This document shows, in pieces, positions 38,287 through 47,070 of a DNA stretch of 64,000 bases (positions are counted from its first letter, which is position 1; each line of letters begins with the position of its first letter). A program made the position numbers and the translations under genes. This DNA comes from an uncultured Pelagibacteraceae bacterium (GTDB lineage Bacteria; Pseudomonadota; Alphaproteobacteria; Pelagibacterales; Pelagibacteraceae). The stretch is taken from contig CACHWJ010000002.1 in NCBI GenBank assembly GCA_902583635.1, positions 1 through 64,000 of the forward strand, in the 5' to 3' direction. A model generated the notes under the pieces. That model made no database searches. It was not told the DNA's origin and saw only the letters and a program-made list of their open reading frames with translations.

Positions 38287-39573
38287 ATGAGTACTGAAAT
38301 ATTAATTGTTGATGATAATGCGGATATAAGAAATATCATTAATGAGCTTATATTGGACGCTGGCTATAAAACTAGACTAGCAGCTAATTTCAACCAAGCC
38401 TTATCTGAGATTGATAAAAAATTACCTGATGTTGCTATTTTAGATGTTAAGTTAGATAAAGGAGATAATGATGGTATCGAACTTCTTTCTCATATTAAGT
38501 CAAAAAATAAAAATGTTCCTGTAATAATAATATCTGGTCATGCTAACATTGAAATGGCAGTTAAGTCTTTACATAAAGGCGCTTTTGAATTTATCGAAAA
38601 ACCTTTTGATAGTGACAGGTTACTAAATTTTATCAAAAGAGCTGTCGAAAATTTTAATCTTAAAAAAGAAAATCAAGAATATGAAAACAAACTATTTTCA
38701 TCTTATGACATTATAGGAAATAGTAAAAACATAACTAATATTAAAGAGTTGATAGCTAGAAAAATTCATAAAAATTCTAAAAGAAGCAAAAATCCTTTTG
38801 TGATATTGAATGGAGCTCTATTAGACTCTAATAAATATGAGCTTGAGTTATTTGGTGAAGAAAAAGAAAATGGATCAATTTCTTATGGAGCTTTAGAAAA
38901 AGCTAATAGTGGCACACTTTTAATTGACCAAGTTTCAGAGATTCCTTTAGATATACAATCGAAAATACTTAGGGTTTTAACTGACCAAAAATTTAAACGT
39001 GTCAATGGTAGCAACGATGTAACTGTTGATGCTAGGTTAGTGTGCTCATCGAGTAAAGATCTTAAAAAAGAAATCGAAATAGGTAATTTTAGAGAAGATC
39101 TTTTTCATAGGATAAATGTTTTTGAAATAAATATTGAGCCTTTAAATCAAAGAATTTCTGATATTCCACTTTTGATAAATTATTTTTCTAAAAAAATTTC
39201 CGAAAATTATAATATCAAAGAATTAAATATTGATGAAAACAATAGTTATATTTTAAATCATAATTGGCAAGGTAATGTTAGAGAGCTGAGAAATTTAATT
39301 GAAAGAATAGCCATATTGCAACCTAATACAAAAGATAAAATTTCAAATATTATTAAAGAGTCATTAAAAAATAATAATTTTGATGATCAAATTGCGGAAA
39401 ATAGCCTATCTGTGCCATTAAAAGAGGCTAGAGAAAAGTTTGAAAAAGAGTATTTAACTATTCAACTAAAAAAATTTAATGGAAATATTTCAAAAACAGC
39501 AAGCTTTGTTGGTATGGAGCGGAGTGCCTTACATAGAAAACTTAAAGGTTTAGGAATTAAAGAGTTTAATTAA
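38287..39573 (+). CDS. ntrX: NtrX-like response regulator with degenerate AAA+ domain
   Basis: This 428-residue regulator has a receiver domain (acidic D9/D10, phosphoacceptor D53, KPF lysine), an AAA+ relic and a Fis-type HTH (GNISKTASFVGMERSALHRKL, from about 398). The AAA+ domain has no Walker A: after DIIGNS the sequence goes directly to LIARKIHKNS, where relatives carry a G-x-x-G-S-G-K-E loop. There is no GAFTGA sigma54 loop, and Walker B reads LLIDQV, with Q where E is usual. ATP hydrolysis and sigma54 activation therefore look lost; DNA binding and phosphorylation look intact. Confidence 0.88.
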   Translation: MSTEILIVDDNADIRNIINELILDAGYKTRLAANFNQALSEIDKKLPDVAILDVKLDKGDNDGIELLSHIKSKNKNVPVIIISGHANIEMAVKSLHKGAFEFIEKPFDSDRLLNFIKRAVENFNLKKENQEYENKLFSSYDIIGNSKNITNIKELIARKIHKNSKRSKNPFVILNGALLDSNKYELELFGEEKENGSISYGALEKANSGTLLIDQVSEIPLDIQSKILRVLTDQKFKRVNGSNDVTVDARLVCSSSKDLKKEIEIGNFREDLFHRINVFEINIEPLNQRISDIPLLINYFSKKISENYNIKELNIDENNSYILNHNWQGNVRELRNLIERIAILQPNTKDKISNIIKESLKNNNFDDQIAENSLSVPLKEAREKFEKEYLTIQLKKFNGNISKTASFVGMERSALHRKLKGLGIKEFN

Positions 39574-40964
39574 TGAATATAATCATCTGTGGTGCTGGAA
39601 GAGTCGGGTTTACTATCGCTAAACAATTAAGTGAACAAGGACATTCGATAACTGTAATAGATACTTCTAGCGAAGATATACAAAAAATCGATGATGCTTT
39701 AGATGTAAAAGCAATTGTTGGTAAGGCAACTTATCCTTCTATACTTGAAAAAGCTAATGCAGCAGAAACAGATATGATCATTGCTGTAACAAGAAATGAT
39801 GAAATTAACATGGTTATATGTCAAATAGCATTTTCCATTTTTAATATTCCAAAAAAAATTGCAAGAATAAGATCACAAGACTATCTAAATCCTAAATTTA
39901 CAACTGTTTATAATAAAGAAAATCTCCCAATAGATGTAATTATTTCTCCTGAACTTGAAATTGCAAAATCAATTCAAAGAAAACTAGAAGCTCCAGGAGC
40001 ATTAGATAGTGTTCCTTTTGCAGATAATAAAATACGATTGTTAGAAATTCTAATCAATGATGGTTGCAGCTTGATTAGTATAAAGCTTAAAGATTTAACA
40101 AAAAAATATCCTAATTTAGATGCAAATGTAATTGGAATTATTAGAGATGATAAGTTTTTAATTCCAAAAAAGGAAGATGATATTAGAAAAAATGACAAAA
40201 TTTATGTAATTATCAATTCTTCTCAAACAACCGAAACATTAGAAGCTTTTGGTCATACAGAAAAGGTATCTAAAAAAATTCTTATTGTTGGTGGTGGTAA
40301 TATCGGTTTTAATCTTGCAAAGAATATTGAAGAAACATTAGATACTGCGAGAGTTAAAATTGTTGAAAAAGATAAAGAGCGAGCTGAATTCCTTGCATCA
40401 GAATTAAACAATACAATAGTGATTAATGGCAATGGCCTAGATGAAGAAGTATTGTCTGAAGCAAATCTGGAAGAAGCCGAAACTGTCCTTGCTTTAACAA
40501 ATGATGATGAGGATAACTTAATGGTTAGTGTTCTTGTTGAAAAATTTGCAAAAGATGAAAAAGAAATTGAAGATAAAAGAACCATGGCATTAGTAAACAA
40601 ACCTAATTATTCATTATTGCAAGACTCTCTTAAGATTGATGATTTAATTGATCCAAGAATGAATACTGTTTCCAGTATATTGAAGCATGTCCATAAAGGA
40701 ACCATAGAAACAGCTTATACAATTATGAATGGTGAGTATGAAGTAATTGAAGCTGAAATTATTGAGACCTCAGAGTTGATTAATAAAGAGTTAAAGAATT
40801 CAAATTTACCAGAGGAAGTTAGAATTGGTGCAGTTTTAAGAGCAGATAAAATAATAATTCCTAGATCCGATTTTATTTTTCTTAAAGAAGATAAGGTTGT
40901 GTTTTTAGCTAAGAAAGACTCTATTTCAGTTGTAGAAAATATTTTTAGAATTAGTTCAATCTAA
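39573..40964 (+). CDS. trkA: Trk potassium uptake regulatory protein TrkA
   Basis: This 463-residue cytoplasmic protein consists of two RCK units. The first NAD-binding motif is GAGRVGFTIAKQLSEQG and the second GGGNIGFNLAKNI (about residue 236), each followed by a TrkA-C domain. It gates the TrkH channel encoded just downstream. The ATG overlaps the last base of ntrX-like, so potassium uptake may be cotranscribed with the NtrY/NtrX-like pair, a linkage common in alphaproteobacteria. Confidence 0.95.
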   Translation: MNIIICGAGRVGFTIAKQLSEQGHSITVIDTSSEDIQKIDDALDVKAIVGKATYPSILEKANAAETDMIIAVTRNDEINMVICQIAFSIFNIPKKIARIRSQDYLNPKFTTVYNKENLPIDVIISPELEIAKSIQRKLEAPGALDSVPFADNKIRLLEILINDGCSLISIKLKDLTKKYPNLDANVIGIIRDDKFLIPKKEDDIRKNDKIYVIINSSQTTETLEAFGHTEKVSKKILIVGGGNIGFNLAKNIEETLDTARVKIVEKDKERAEFLASELNNTIVINGNGLDEEVLSEANLEEAETVLALTNDDEDNLMVSVLVEKFAKDEKEIEDKRTMALVNKPNYSLLQDSLKIDDLIDPRMNTVSSILKHVHKGTIETAYTIMNGEYEVIEAEIIETSELINKELKNSNLPEEVRIGAVLRADKIIIPRSDFIFLKEDKVVFLAKKDSISVVENIFRISSI

Positions 40965-40968
40965 TTAA

Positions 40969-42372
40969 ATGTTATTATTCAGAGTTAAATATCTAAGTTT
41001 TTTTTTTATACTTGTCTCTATACTTTCTTTTTTTAATATAATTTATTCTTATTATTTTAACTTATATCTTAATCTAAACACTTATTATGTAAGCTTAATA
41101 ATTTCAGGTTTAATAGGAATTCTTTTTTATTACTTAAAACCAAGTTTAAAAAAACCATCAATTTTTGAGAAGATTTTAACAGTACTACTTGGATATATAT
41201 TAATACCTTTAGTATTATGTATTCCATTTTATTTAAGTATTTATAATTTAACTTTTTTAAACTCTATTTTTGAGTCAGTATCAGGATTTACTTCAACTGG
41301 TTTTACTATTTTCGAAAATATCAAACATATAGACCAAGGTTTAATATTATGGAGATCTTCAATTCAATGGATTGGAGGATTATATTTTTTATTTTCAATA
41401 ATTTTTCTAATAGATATTTATGATGAAAGTTTGAAAAAATCATTAACAAATTTTTTATCATTTAGTAGCTCTGAGATTTTAAAGCAAACAATAAAAATTT
41501 TTCTTTTATATTCAAGTTTAACTATTTTAATTTTTATAATTCTCAATATTTTTGGTGTTAGAACATTTAATTCTCTTAATTTAGCAATGACAGCTATTTC
41601 CTCTGGAGGTTTTTTACCTGATAACGAGCTTTCAAGTATATTATTTACGAATACACAAATAATTGTTTTTTCTCTTTTAATGCTAATATCTTTCTTTAGT
41701 ATTTTTTTTATTTATAATCTTATTTTTCTAAGAAAAAAAAATCTTAATTTTTTTTATGAAGACATTCATTTATTTTTGTATTTTTTATTATTGCTAAGTA
41801 TTTTTTTCATCTTTTTCAGTTATGATAAAAATTTTTCAATAAATTTTTTAAATTTAGTAAGTAGTATCTCAAATATTGGTATATCTTTAGAACTAGATCA
41901 AAAAAATTTACATCTTATCTATTTAATCTTAGTAATAGTTGGAGGTTCCTTTTTCTCAACAAGTTCAGGATTAAGGTTTTTGAAAATCTATTCTCTTTCT
42001 AAATATTCAATTAATCAAATTCTTTCTTTCAGTAAACCTAATAAAGTATTTATGAATAAACTTATTTTTTCTAAAATCAATTTTGACACAAATGATATTA
42101 ATAAATATTTTTTAACAGTTTTAATATTTGTTATTTCTCTTTTCTCATTAACGCTTTTATTATCATTGAGTAATATTGAGTTTGAAAATGCATTTAAATT
42201 GGCAGTATTAACCCTAATGAATACTGTAAATTCCTCTGCTTATGGAATTAGTGATTTTACTTTTCAAAACCTAAATTTTTTTACTAAATATTTTCTTATT
42301 TTTTTTATGATTATAGGTAGGCTTGAGTTGTTATCATTGTTATTAATAGCTAAAAAATTCCTTTTTAAATAA
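40969..42372 (+). CDS. trkH: Trk potassium transporter membrane subunit TrkH
   Basis: This 467-residue inner-membrane protein has about ten hydrophobic helices and pore-loop motifs such as SVSGFTSTGFTI, MTAISSGGFLPDN and the glycine-containing loop near NIGIS. These match the P-loop selectivity elements of TrkH/KtrB. It is phenylalanine/leucine-rich like other SAR11 membrane proteins. It is 4 nt after trkA, and a tRNA-Arg gene follows after a short spacer. Confidence 0.93.
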   Translation: MLLFRVKYLSFFFILVSILSFFNIIYSYYFNLYLNLNTYYVSLIISGLIGILFYYLKPSLKKPSIFEKILTVLLGYILIPLVLCIPFYLSIYNLTFLNSIFESVSGFTSTGFTIFENIKHIDQGLILWRSSIQWIGGLYFLFSIIFLIDIYDESLKKSLTNFLSFSSSEILKQTIKIFLLYSSLTILIFIILNIFGVRTFNSLNLAMTAISSGGFLPDNELSSILFTNTQIIVFSLLMLISFFSIFFIYNLIFLRKKNLNFFYEDIHLFLYFLLLLSIFFIFFSYDKNFSINFLNLVSSISNIGISLELDQKNLHLIYLILVIVGGSFFSTSSGLRFLKIYSLSKYSINQILSFSKPNKVFMNKLIFSKINFDTNDINKYFLTVLIFVISLFSLTLLLSLSNIEFENAFKLAVLTLMNTVNSSAYGISDFTFQNLNFFTKYFLIFFMIIGRLELLSLLLIAKKFLFK

Positions 42373-42406
42373 TAATATAGTATTATAACAGTATCATAAT
42401 AAATTA

Positions 42407-42483
42407 GCGCCCTTAGCTCAGCTGGATAGAGCATCGGTTTTCTAAACCGAGGGTCGGAGGTTCGAATCCTCCAGGGCGCGCCA
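42407..42483 (+). tRNA. tRNA-Arg (UCU anticodon)
   Basis: A 77-nt cloverleaf is visible. Acceptor arms GCGCCCT and AGGGCGC pair over 7 bp, D-arm AGCTCAGCTGGATAGAGC is canonical, the anticodon stem TCGGT/ACCGA encloses loop TTTCTAA with anticodon TCT, and the T-arm contains GGTTCGAATCC. The 3' CCA is encoded in the DNA. It reads AGA, the dominant arginine codon in this AT-rich genome. Confidence 0.97.
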
Positions 42484-42506
42484 TCTTGTTCATTTTAGGT
42501 CATAAT

Positions 42507-42559
42507 TATCCATAAATTTATCTTGATGGTAAATATTTAACGTGCTTAAATTATGGATA
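42507..42559 (+). promoter_or_regulatory. Imperfect inverted repeat upstream of aapJ
   Basis: TATCCATA plus ATTTA (42507-42520, one unpaired A between) can pair with TAAAT plus TATGGATA (42547-42559), giving 13 base pairs around a 26-nt loop. It lies between tRNA-Arg and aapJ. It could be a 5' leader hairpin of aapJ, a processing/termination structure behind the tRNA, or an operator pair, since a weak promoter (TTGATG at 42523 and TAAATT at 42547, 18 nt apart) overlaps it. The pairing is certain on paper; the function is not. Confidence 0.4.
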
Positions 42560-42577
42560 TTCAAAAGTGATTTTGAA

Positions 42578-42595
42578 TTATTTGTTAACAAATAA
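42578..42595. promoter_or_regulatory. 18-bp perfect palindrome before aapJ (possible operator)
   Basis: The sequence TTATTTGTTAACAAATAA is a perfect 18-bp palindrome ending 17 nt before the aapJ start codon and just upstream of the ribosome-binding AAGGAAG. It has no loop, so it is better explained as a dimeric protein-binding site than as an RNA hairpin. Position suggests control of the amino-acid transporter, possibly blocking elongation or initiation. The regulator is unknown. Confidence 0.45.
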
Positions 42596-42612
42596 AAACA
42601 AAAGGAAGAATA

Positions 42613-43653
42613 ATGTTTAAATACTTAAAACAATTAACTTCTTTAGTAGCAATGGTTGCTGTGTTGTTTACTTTTACAACAGAAACTATGGCTGCTAAAA
42701 AATCTAAGACACTTAAAAACACTCAAAAAAAGGGTTTTGTAAGATGTGGAGTATCTCAAGGTCTTCCAGGATTTTCAAATGCTGATGCTGCAGGAAATTG
42801 GACTGGTATAGATGTTGATGTATGTAGAGCAGTAGCTGCTGCGGTACTAGGTGATGCAAGCAAAGTAAAGTTTACACCACTAAGTGCTAAAGAAAGGTTT
42901 ACAGCTTTAACTTCTGGTGAGATTGATATCTTGTCAAGAAACACAACCTGGACTCTTTCTAGAGATGCAGATATCGGACTTACGTTCGTTGGTGTGAACT
43001 TCTATGATGGTCAAGGTTTCATGGTTAGAAAAAGTTCTGGTATCACTTCGACAGACCAATTCAAAAATGGTATCTCAGCTTGTACAAACATTGGTACTAC
43101 AACTGAGTTAAACATGAGAGACTTCTTTAATTCTAGAGGAATTTCTTATGAGCCAGTAGCTTTTGAAAAAGCTGACGAGGTCGTAGCTGCATATGATGCT
43201 GGTAGATGTGATACTTACACTACTGACAAATCAGGTTTAGCTGCACAAAGAACTAAAATGTCTAATCCAGATGAGCACATTGTGTTACCTGAAACTATTT
43301 CAAAAGAGCCATTAGGCCCTGTTGTTAGGCAAGGTGATTCAGTATGGGAAGATATCGTAAGATGGTCTTTGAATACTATGATCGAAGCTGAGGAGTATGG
43401 AATTACTTCTGGCAATGCTGACATGATGAAAACTTCAGATAACCCAGCAATTAAAAGATTGGTTGGTGCTGAAGGTGAGATGGGTGCAGCATTTGGTCTT
43501 GATAATGATTGGAACTATAGAATTATCACTCAAGTAGGTAATTATGGTGAGAGTTATAAAAGAAATATAGCTGACACCGGAATCCTACCAGACAGAGGTC
43601 CAAATGAGTTATGGACTAAAGGTGGAATTTTATACGTACCACCTGCAAGATAA
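42613..43653 (+). CDS. aapJ: General L-amino acid ABC transporter, periplasmic binding protein
   Basis: This 346-residue family-3 solute-binding protein has a signal peptide (hydrophobic about 9-27, ending ETMAAKK), then KGFVRCGVSQGLPGFS, SAKERFTALTSGEIDILSRNTTWT and a long C-terminal lobe typical of AapJ/BztA. It captures a broad range of L-amino acids in the periplasm. Codon use and GC are slightly higher than in neighbours, as expected for a highly expressed protein. A good ribosome-binding site (AAGGAAG) precedes the ATG, and a strong hairpin follows the stop. Confidence 0.96.
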   Translation: MFKYLKQLTSLVAMVAVLFTFTTETMAAKKSKTLKNTQKKGFVRCGVSQGLPGFSNADAAGNWTGIDVDVCRAVAAAVLGDASKVKFTPLSAKERFTALTSGEIDILSRNTTWTLSRDADIGLTFVGVNFYDGQGFMVRKSSGITSTDQFKNGISACTNIGTTTELNMRDFFNSRGISYEPVAFEKADEVVAAYDAGRCDTYTTDKSGLAAQRTKMSNPDEHIVLPETISKEPLGPVVRQGDSVWEDIVRWSLNTMIEAEEYGITSGNADMMKTSDNPAIKRLVGAEGEMGAAFGLDNDWNYRIITQVGNYGESYKRNIADTGILPDRGPNELWTKGGILYVPPAR

Positions 43654-43678
43654 TTGTAAATTAAAACAATTTTAAAAA

Positions 43679-43705
43679 GGGCTAGATTTATCTAGCCCTT
43701 TTTTT
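43679..43705 (+). terminator. Rho-independent terminator/attenuator after aapJ
   Basis: GGGCTAGA (43679-43686) pairs perfectly with TCTAGCCC (43691-43698) around the tetraloop TTTA, preceded by AAAAA and followed by seven T. This is a textbook intrinsic terminator placed between aapJ and aapQ. Since the permease and ATPase genes lack an obvious own promoter, partial readthrough probably sets high binding-protein to permease ratios. Confidence 0.93.
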
Positions 43706-43727
43706 AATATTAAATATATTCCTCCTA

Positions 43728-44873
43728 ATGAAGCTTAAAAAAATTCTTCCTCAAGCAATAACATTACTCGTTGTTATTTTAATCTTTGGTTTTTTTACCA
43801 TGAATGCCCAATTAAACATGGAAAACAGAGGGATAGATTTTGGATATGGATTTTTATCCCAAGAATCATCATTTGATGTTCAATTTTCTTTAATTGAGTA
43901 TAGTGGCTCAGATAGTTATGCAAGAGCATACTTAGTAGGTCTTTTAAATACTTTATTAGTATCTATTTTAGGAATAATCTTATGTACATTACTTGGTGTT
44001 ATAGTTGGTATAGCAAGACTTTCTCCCAATTATTTAATTAGAACTACAGCTGCTTGGTATGTTGAATTTTTTAGAAACATTCCACTTCTTTTACAAATTT
44101 TCTTTTGGTACTATGCTGCTCTTAGAGCATTACCATTACCTCAAGATGCAGAAGCTATTTTTGGTGCCTCATACTTAACAATAAAAGGTTTTTATACACC
44201 ATCTTTAATTTGGGAAAATTTAGATATTTTTATTTATTCAGTTATTGCTGCAATAATTGCAATTATATTTGTAAGAATTCAAGCTAAAAAACTCAGAGAA
44301 AATGTTGGTAAGCATTTACCTGTATTAAATATCTCAATAGCAATTCTATTTGTATTACCACTCTTATCGTTTTTATTTGGTGGAGTTAATGTGGGTTATG
44401 AAACACCTGAGCTTAAACAATTAGCAAAAACCTCATTTAAGTTTGAAGGTGGTTTAAGTATACCCCCAGAATTATTGTCATTAGTAATAGCTTTATCACT
44501 TTATACAGCAACATTTGTCGCTGAATGTGTAAGAGCAGGTATTCAGGGTGTTGGAAAAGGACAAAGAGAAGCTGCATCATCTATTGGTTTAAATAGAAAA
44601 CAAGTTTTAAATTTAATTATTATGCCTCAAGCACTGAGAATAATAATTCCTCCAACAACAAATCAGTATTTGAATTTAACAAAAAATTCATCCTTAGCTG
44701 CCGCAATAGCATATCCTGATTTAGTTTTAGTTTTTGCAGGGACAGCTCTAATGCAAACTGGAAAAGCAATTGAAATTGTTTCAATCACAATGCTTACATA
44801 TTTAACTTTAAGTTTATCAATATCATTTTTCATGAATTGGTATAACGCTAAAATTGCAATTGTAGAAAAATAA
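43728..44873 (+). CDS. aapQ: General L-amino acid ABC transporter permease AapQ
   Basis: This 381-residue inner-membrane permease is of the HisMQ type. Paired helix regions and the EAA motif ECVRAGIQGVGKGQREAASSIGL are visible, together with YVEFFRNIPLLLQIFFWY, a signature of AapQ/BztB. The family's long insertion between early helices explains the length above a simple HisM. It follows the aapJ terminator by 22 nt and overlaps aapM by one base. Confidence 0.95.
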   Translation: MKLKKILPQAITLLVVILIFGFFTMNAQLNMENRGIDFGYGFLSQESSFDVQFSLIEYSGSDSYARAYLVGLLNTLLVSILGIILCTLLGVIVGIARLSPNYLIRTTAAWYVEFFRNIPLLLQIFFWYYAALRALPLPQDAEAIFGASYLTIKGFYTPSLIWENLDIFIYSVIAAIIAIIFVRIQAKKLRENVGKHLPVLNISIAILFVLPLLSFLFGGVNVGYETPELKQLAKTSFKFEGGLSIPPELLSLVIALSLYTATFVAECVRAGIQGVGKGQREAASSIGLNRKQVLNLIIMPQALRIIIPPTTNQYLNLTKNSSLAAAIAYPDLVLVFAGTALMQTGKAIEIVSITMLTYLTLSLSISFFMNWYNAKIAIVEK

Positions 44874-46144
44874 TGAGCACATTAAATTTATTAAATCCCT
44901 CAAAAGACAATTTACAAAGCAATTTGTATTTAGGATCTTTTTTAGTTGGAATTTCTATTTTGGACGTATTTCTTAATTCATTTTTAAAGTTAAACATTAC
45001 TTCTTTTTTACCATCGATTATAAGTATAGTTTTACCTTTTTTATTAGGAATGTTTGGTTTTCATTTAATGAGGATTGAATTTTCAGGAATAAAAAATCTT
45101 GATAGGTTAAACAAAAATATTAACACAAATAATTTTAATGCTGCTTTAACTTTACTAATCATTTTTTTAATTATTAAGGCAATACCTCCTGTAATGAGTT
45201 GGATGATTTTGGATGCAAATATTTCAGGTGATTCAAAAGATGCATGTACAGGGTCAGGTGCTTGTTGGACTTATATAAAAGTTTGGTTCAAAAGGTTTAT
45301 GTATGGGATGTATCCAAACGAACATATTTGGAGAGTAAACTTGGCATTTATTTTTTTAGTCGTTTTGGCTTTTGTTGGTTTTGTTACTCCACAAAAGTAT
45401 AGAAACCTTCTGACATTATATTACGTTGTAATATATCCAATCATTGCCTTTATATTAATTTATTATTTAATATCTGGGGGTGAATTTGGTTTAGAATGGG
45501 TTGAAACAGGTGCTTGGGGTGGTTTATCTTTAACTTTTATTGTTTCTTTTTTTAGTTTAATTTTTTGCTTTCCTTTGGGAATGGCTCTTGCTTTAGGAAG
45601 ACGAACTGAGTTACCAATAGTAAAATATGTATCGGTTGGTTTTATAGAATTTTGGAGAGGCGTGCCTTTAATTACAGTTTTGTTTATGTCTTCTGTGATG
45701 TTTCCAATGTTTTTGCCCGAAGATTTTTTCATGGATAAACTTGTAAGAGTGATTATTGCAATTTCTTTGTTTGAAGCAGCCTATGTTGCAGAGGTTATCA
45801 GAGGTGGTCTCCAAGCTCTTCCAAGAGGTCAATACGATGCAGCAAAGTCTTTAGGTATGGGTTATTGGAAAATGCACATCTTTGTAATATTACCACAAGC
45901 ACTGAAATTAGTTATACCAGGGATGGCAAATACATTTTTAGCATTAGTGAAAGACACTCCTTTAATCTTTGTAGTAGGTTTAGCAGAACTTGCTGGAATG
46001 TTACAAATGGCAAAAACAAATCCTAAATGGTTAGGTTATGCTATGGAAGGTTATGTTTTTGCAGCGATAATTTTCTGGATTATTTGTTATGCTATGAGTA
46101 AATATAGCTATAATTTGGAACTCAAATATAAAACTGATAGGTAG
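44873..46144 (+). CDS. aapM: General L-amino acid ABC transporter permease AapM
   Basis: This 423-residue partner permease has about eight helices. The EAA loop reads EVIRGGLQALPRGQYDAAKSLGM and the upstream segment VGFIEFWRGVPLITVLF matches AapM/BztC. The N-terminal domain is larger than in HisQ. It forms a heterodimer with AapQ in the inner membrane and couples to AapP, which is encoded 3 nt downstream. Confidence 0.95.
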   Translation: MSTLNLLNPSKDNLQSNLYLGSFLVGISILDVFLNSFLKLNITSFLPSIISIVLPFLLGMFGFHLMRIEFSGIKNLDRLNKNINTNNFNAALTLLIIFLIIKAIPPVMSWMILDANISGDSKDACTGSGACWTYIKVWFKRFMYGMYPNEHIWRVNLAFIFLVVLAFVGFVTPQKYRNLLTLYYVVIYPIIAFILIYYLISGGEFGLEWVETGAWGGLSLTFIVSFFSLIFCFPLGMALALGRRTELPIVKYVSVGFIEFWRGVPLITVLFMSSVMFPMFLPEDFFMDKLVRVIIAISLFEAAYVAEVIRGGLQALPRGQYDAAKSLGMGYWKMHIFVILPQALKLVIPGMANTFLALVKDTPLIFVVGLAELAGMLQMAKTNPKWLGYAMEGYVFAAIIFWIICYAMSKYSYNLELKYKTDR

Positions 46145-46147
46145 CAA

Positions 46148-46882
46148 ATGTCTGAAGCAATTATACAAATCAAAGATGTAAACAAGTGGTTTGGTGATTT
46201 TCAAGTTCTAAGTGGAATTAATCTTGAGGTCATGCCAAAAGAGAAAATTGTTGTTTGTGGACCATCTGGATCTGGAAAATCCACTTTAATTAGATGTATA
46301 AACCGACTAGAAGAGCATCAAGAAGGTAACATCATTATTGATGGTACTGAAATTTCAGAAGATACTAAAAATATTGAACAAGTTAGAGCTGAAGTTGGCA
46401 TGGTTTTTCAACAATTTAATTTATTTCCACATTTATCTATTCTAGACAATTGCACTCTTGCACCTATTTGGGTTAAAAAATTACCTAAGAAAGAAGCTGA
46501 AGAATTAGCTTTAAAACATTTAGAAAGAGTTCAAATACTAGATCAAGCTCAAAAATTTCCAGGTCAACTATCTGGAGGACAACAACAACGTGTTGCAATT
46601 GCAAGAGCTTTGTGTATGGAGCCAAAAATTATGTTATTTGATGAGCCAACATCAGCACTAGACCCTGAAATGATTAAAGAAGTTCTAGATGTAATGGTTA
46701 ACCTAGCAAATCAAGGTATGACAATGATTGTTGTTACACATGAAATGGGATTTGCTAAGGAAGTGGCAGACAGTATGATATTTATGGATGAAGGAAAGAT
46801 AGTAGAAAAGGCTGATACTAAGGAGTTTTTTGCTAATCCTAAAAACGAGAGAACTAAGCTATTTTTAAGTCAAATTTTATAA
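46148..46882 (+). CDS. aapP: General L-amino acid ABC transporter ATP-binding protein
   Basis: This 244-residue ATPase has Walker [11 protein letters not shown] (about residues 38-47), Q-loop [10 protein letters not shown], signature LSGGQQQR, Walker [15 protein letters not shown] and the H-loop VVTHEMGFA. This is the GlnQ/HisP class energising amino-acid import. It completes aapJQMP, a transporter that supplies amino acids to organisms like SAR11 living on dissolved organic nitrogen. Confidence 0.96.
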   Translation: MSEAIIQIKDVNKWFGDFQVLSGINLEVMPKEKIVVCGPSGSGKSTLIRCINRLEEHQEGNIIIDGTEISEDTKNIEQVRAEVGMVFQQFNLFPHLSILDNCTLAPIWVKKLPKKEAEELALKHLERVQILDQAQKFPGQLSGGQQQRVAIARALCMEPKIMLFDEPTSALDPEMIKEVLDVMVNLANQGMTMIVVTHEMGFAKEVADSMIFMDEGKIVEKADTKEFFANPKNERTKLFLSQIL

Positions 46883-47002
46883 ATTACATAACTACTTGAG
46901 TAATCTTTCATATAATAAATCAAGCTTAATATATGTTTTTATTATCAACTTATGCTTGACAGGTTTTAAAATTAGTTAAAAAACCTTATAAATTTAAAAA
47001 TT

Positions 47003-47048
47003 TTTCTATTGCAGGGGATTTAAATTTTCTATTGAATGAGGCTTTAAA
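47003..47048 (+). repeat. Imperfect tandem direct repeat upstream of the XRE regulator
   Basis: Two units begin TTTCTATTG and end TTTAAA, one at 47003-47024 and one at 47026-47048, spaced 23 nt start to start. Each has a G-rich centre (CAGGGGA and AATGAGGC). They stand directly upstream of the ribosome-binding region of the XRE gene. A 23-nt period is about two helical turns, so two regulator dimers could bind on one face, for example in autoregulation. Function is inferred. Confidence 0.4.
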
Positions 47049-47054
47049 ATTTAA

Positions 47055-47070
47055 TTAAGAGGGGTCTTAA
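47055..47070 (+). promoter_or_regulatory. Small hairpin over the ribosome-binding site of the XRE gene
   Basis: TTAAGA (47055-47060) and TCTTAA (47065-47070) are perfect inverted repeats around GGGG, and the last A is the first base of the start codon ATG. The purine-rich AAGAGGGG that would serve as the Shine-Dalgarno lies in the stem and loop. The stem is weak (six mostly A/T pairs), so it may only tune translation or may be chance. Confidence 0.35.

Noticed and set aside
42506-42514. TTATCCATA as a DnaA box (replication origin signal)
   Set aside because: A single near match, part of the aapJ upstream hairpin, with no box cluster and no origin-type gene context.
46956-46961. TTGACA as -35 box of the XRE gene
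   Set aside because: No -10 hexamer lies at 16-18 nt; the nearest TATAAA is 25 nt away.
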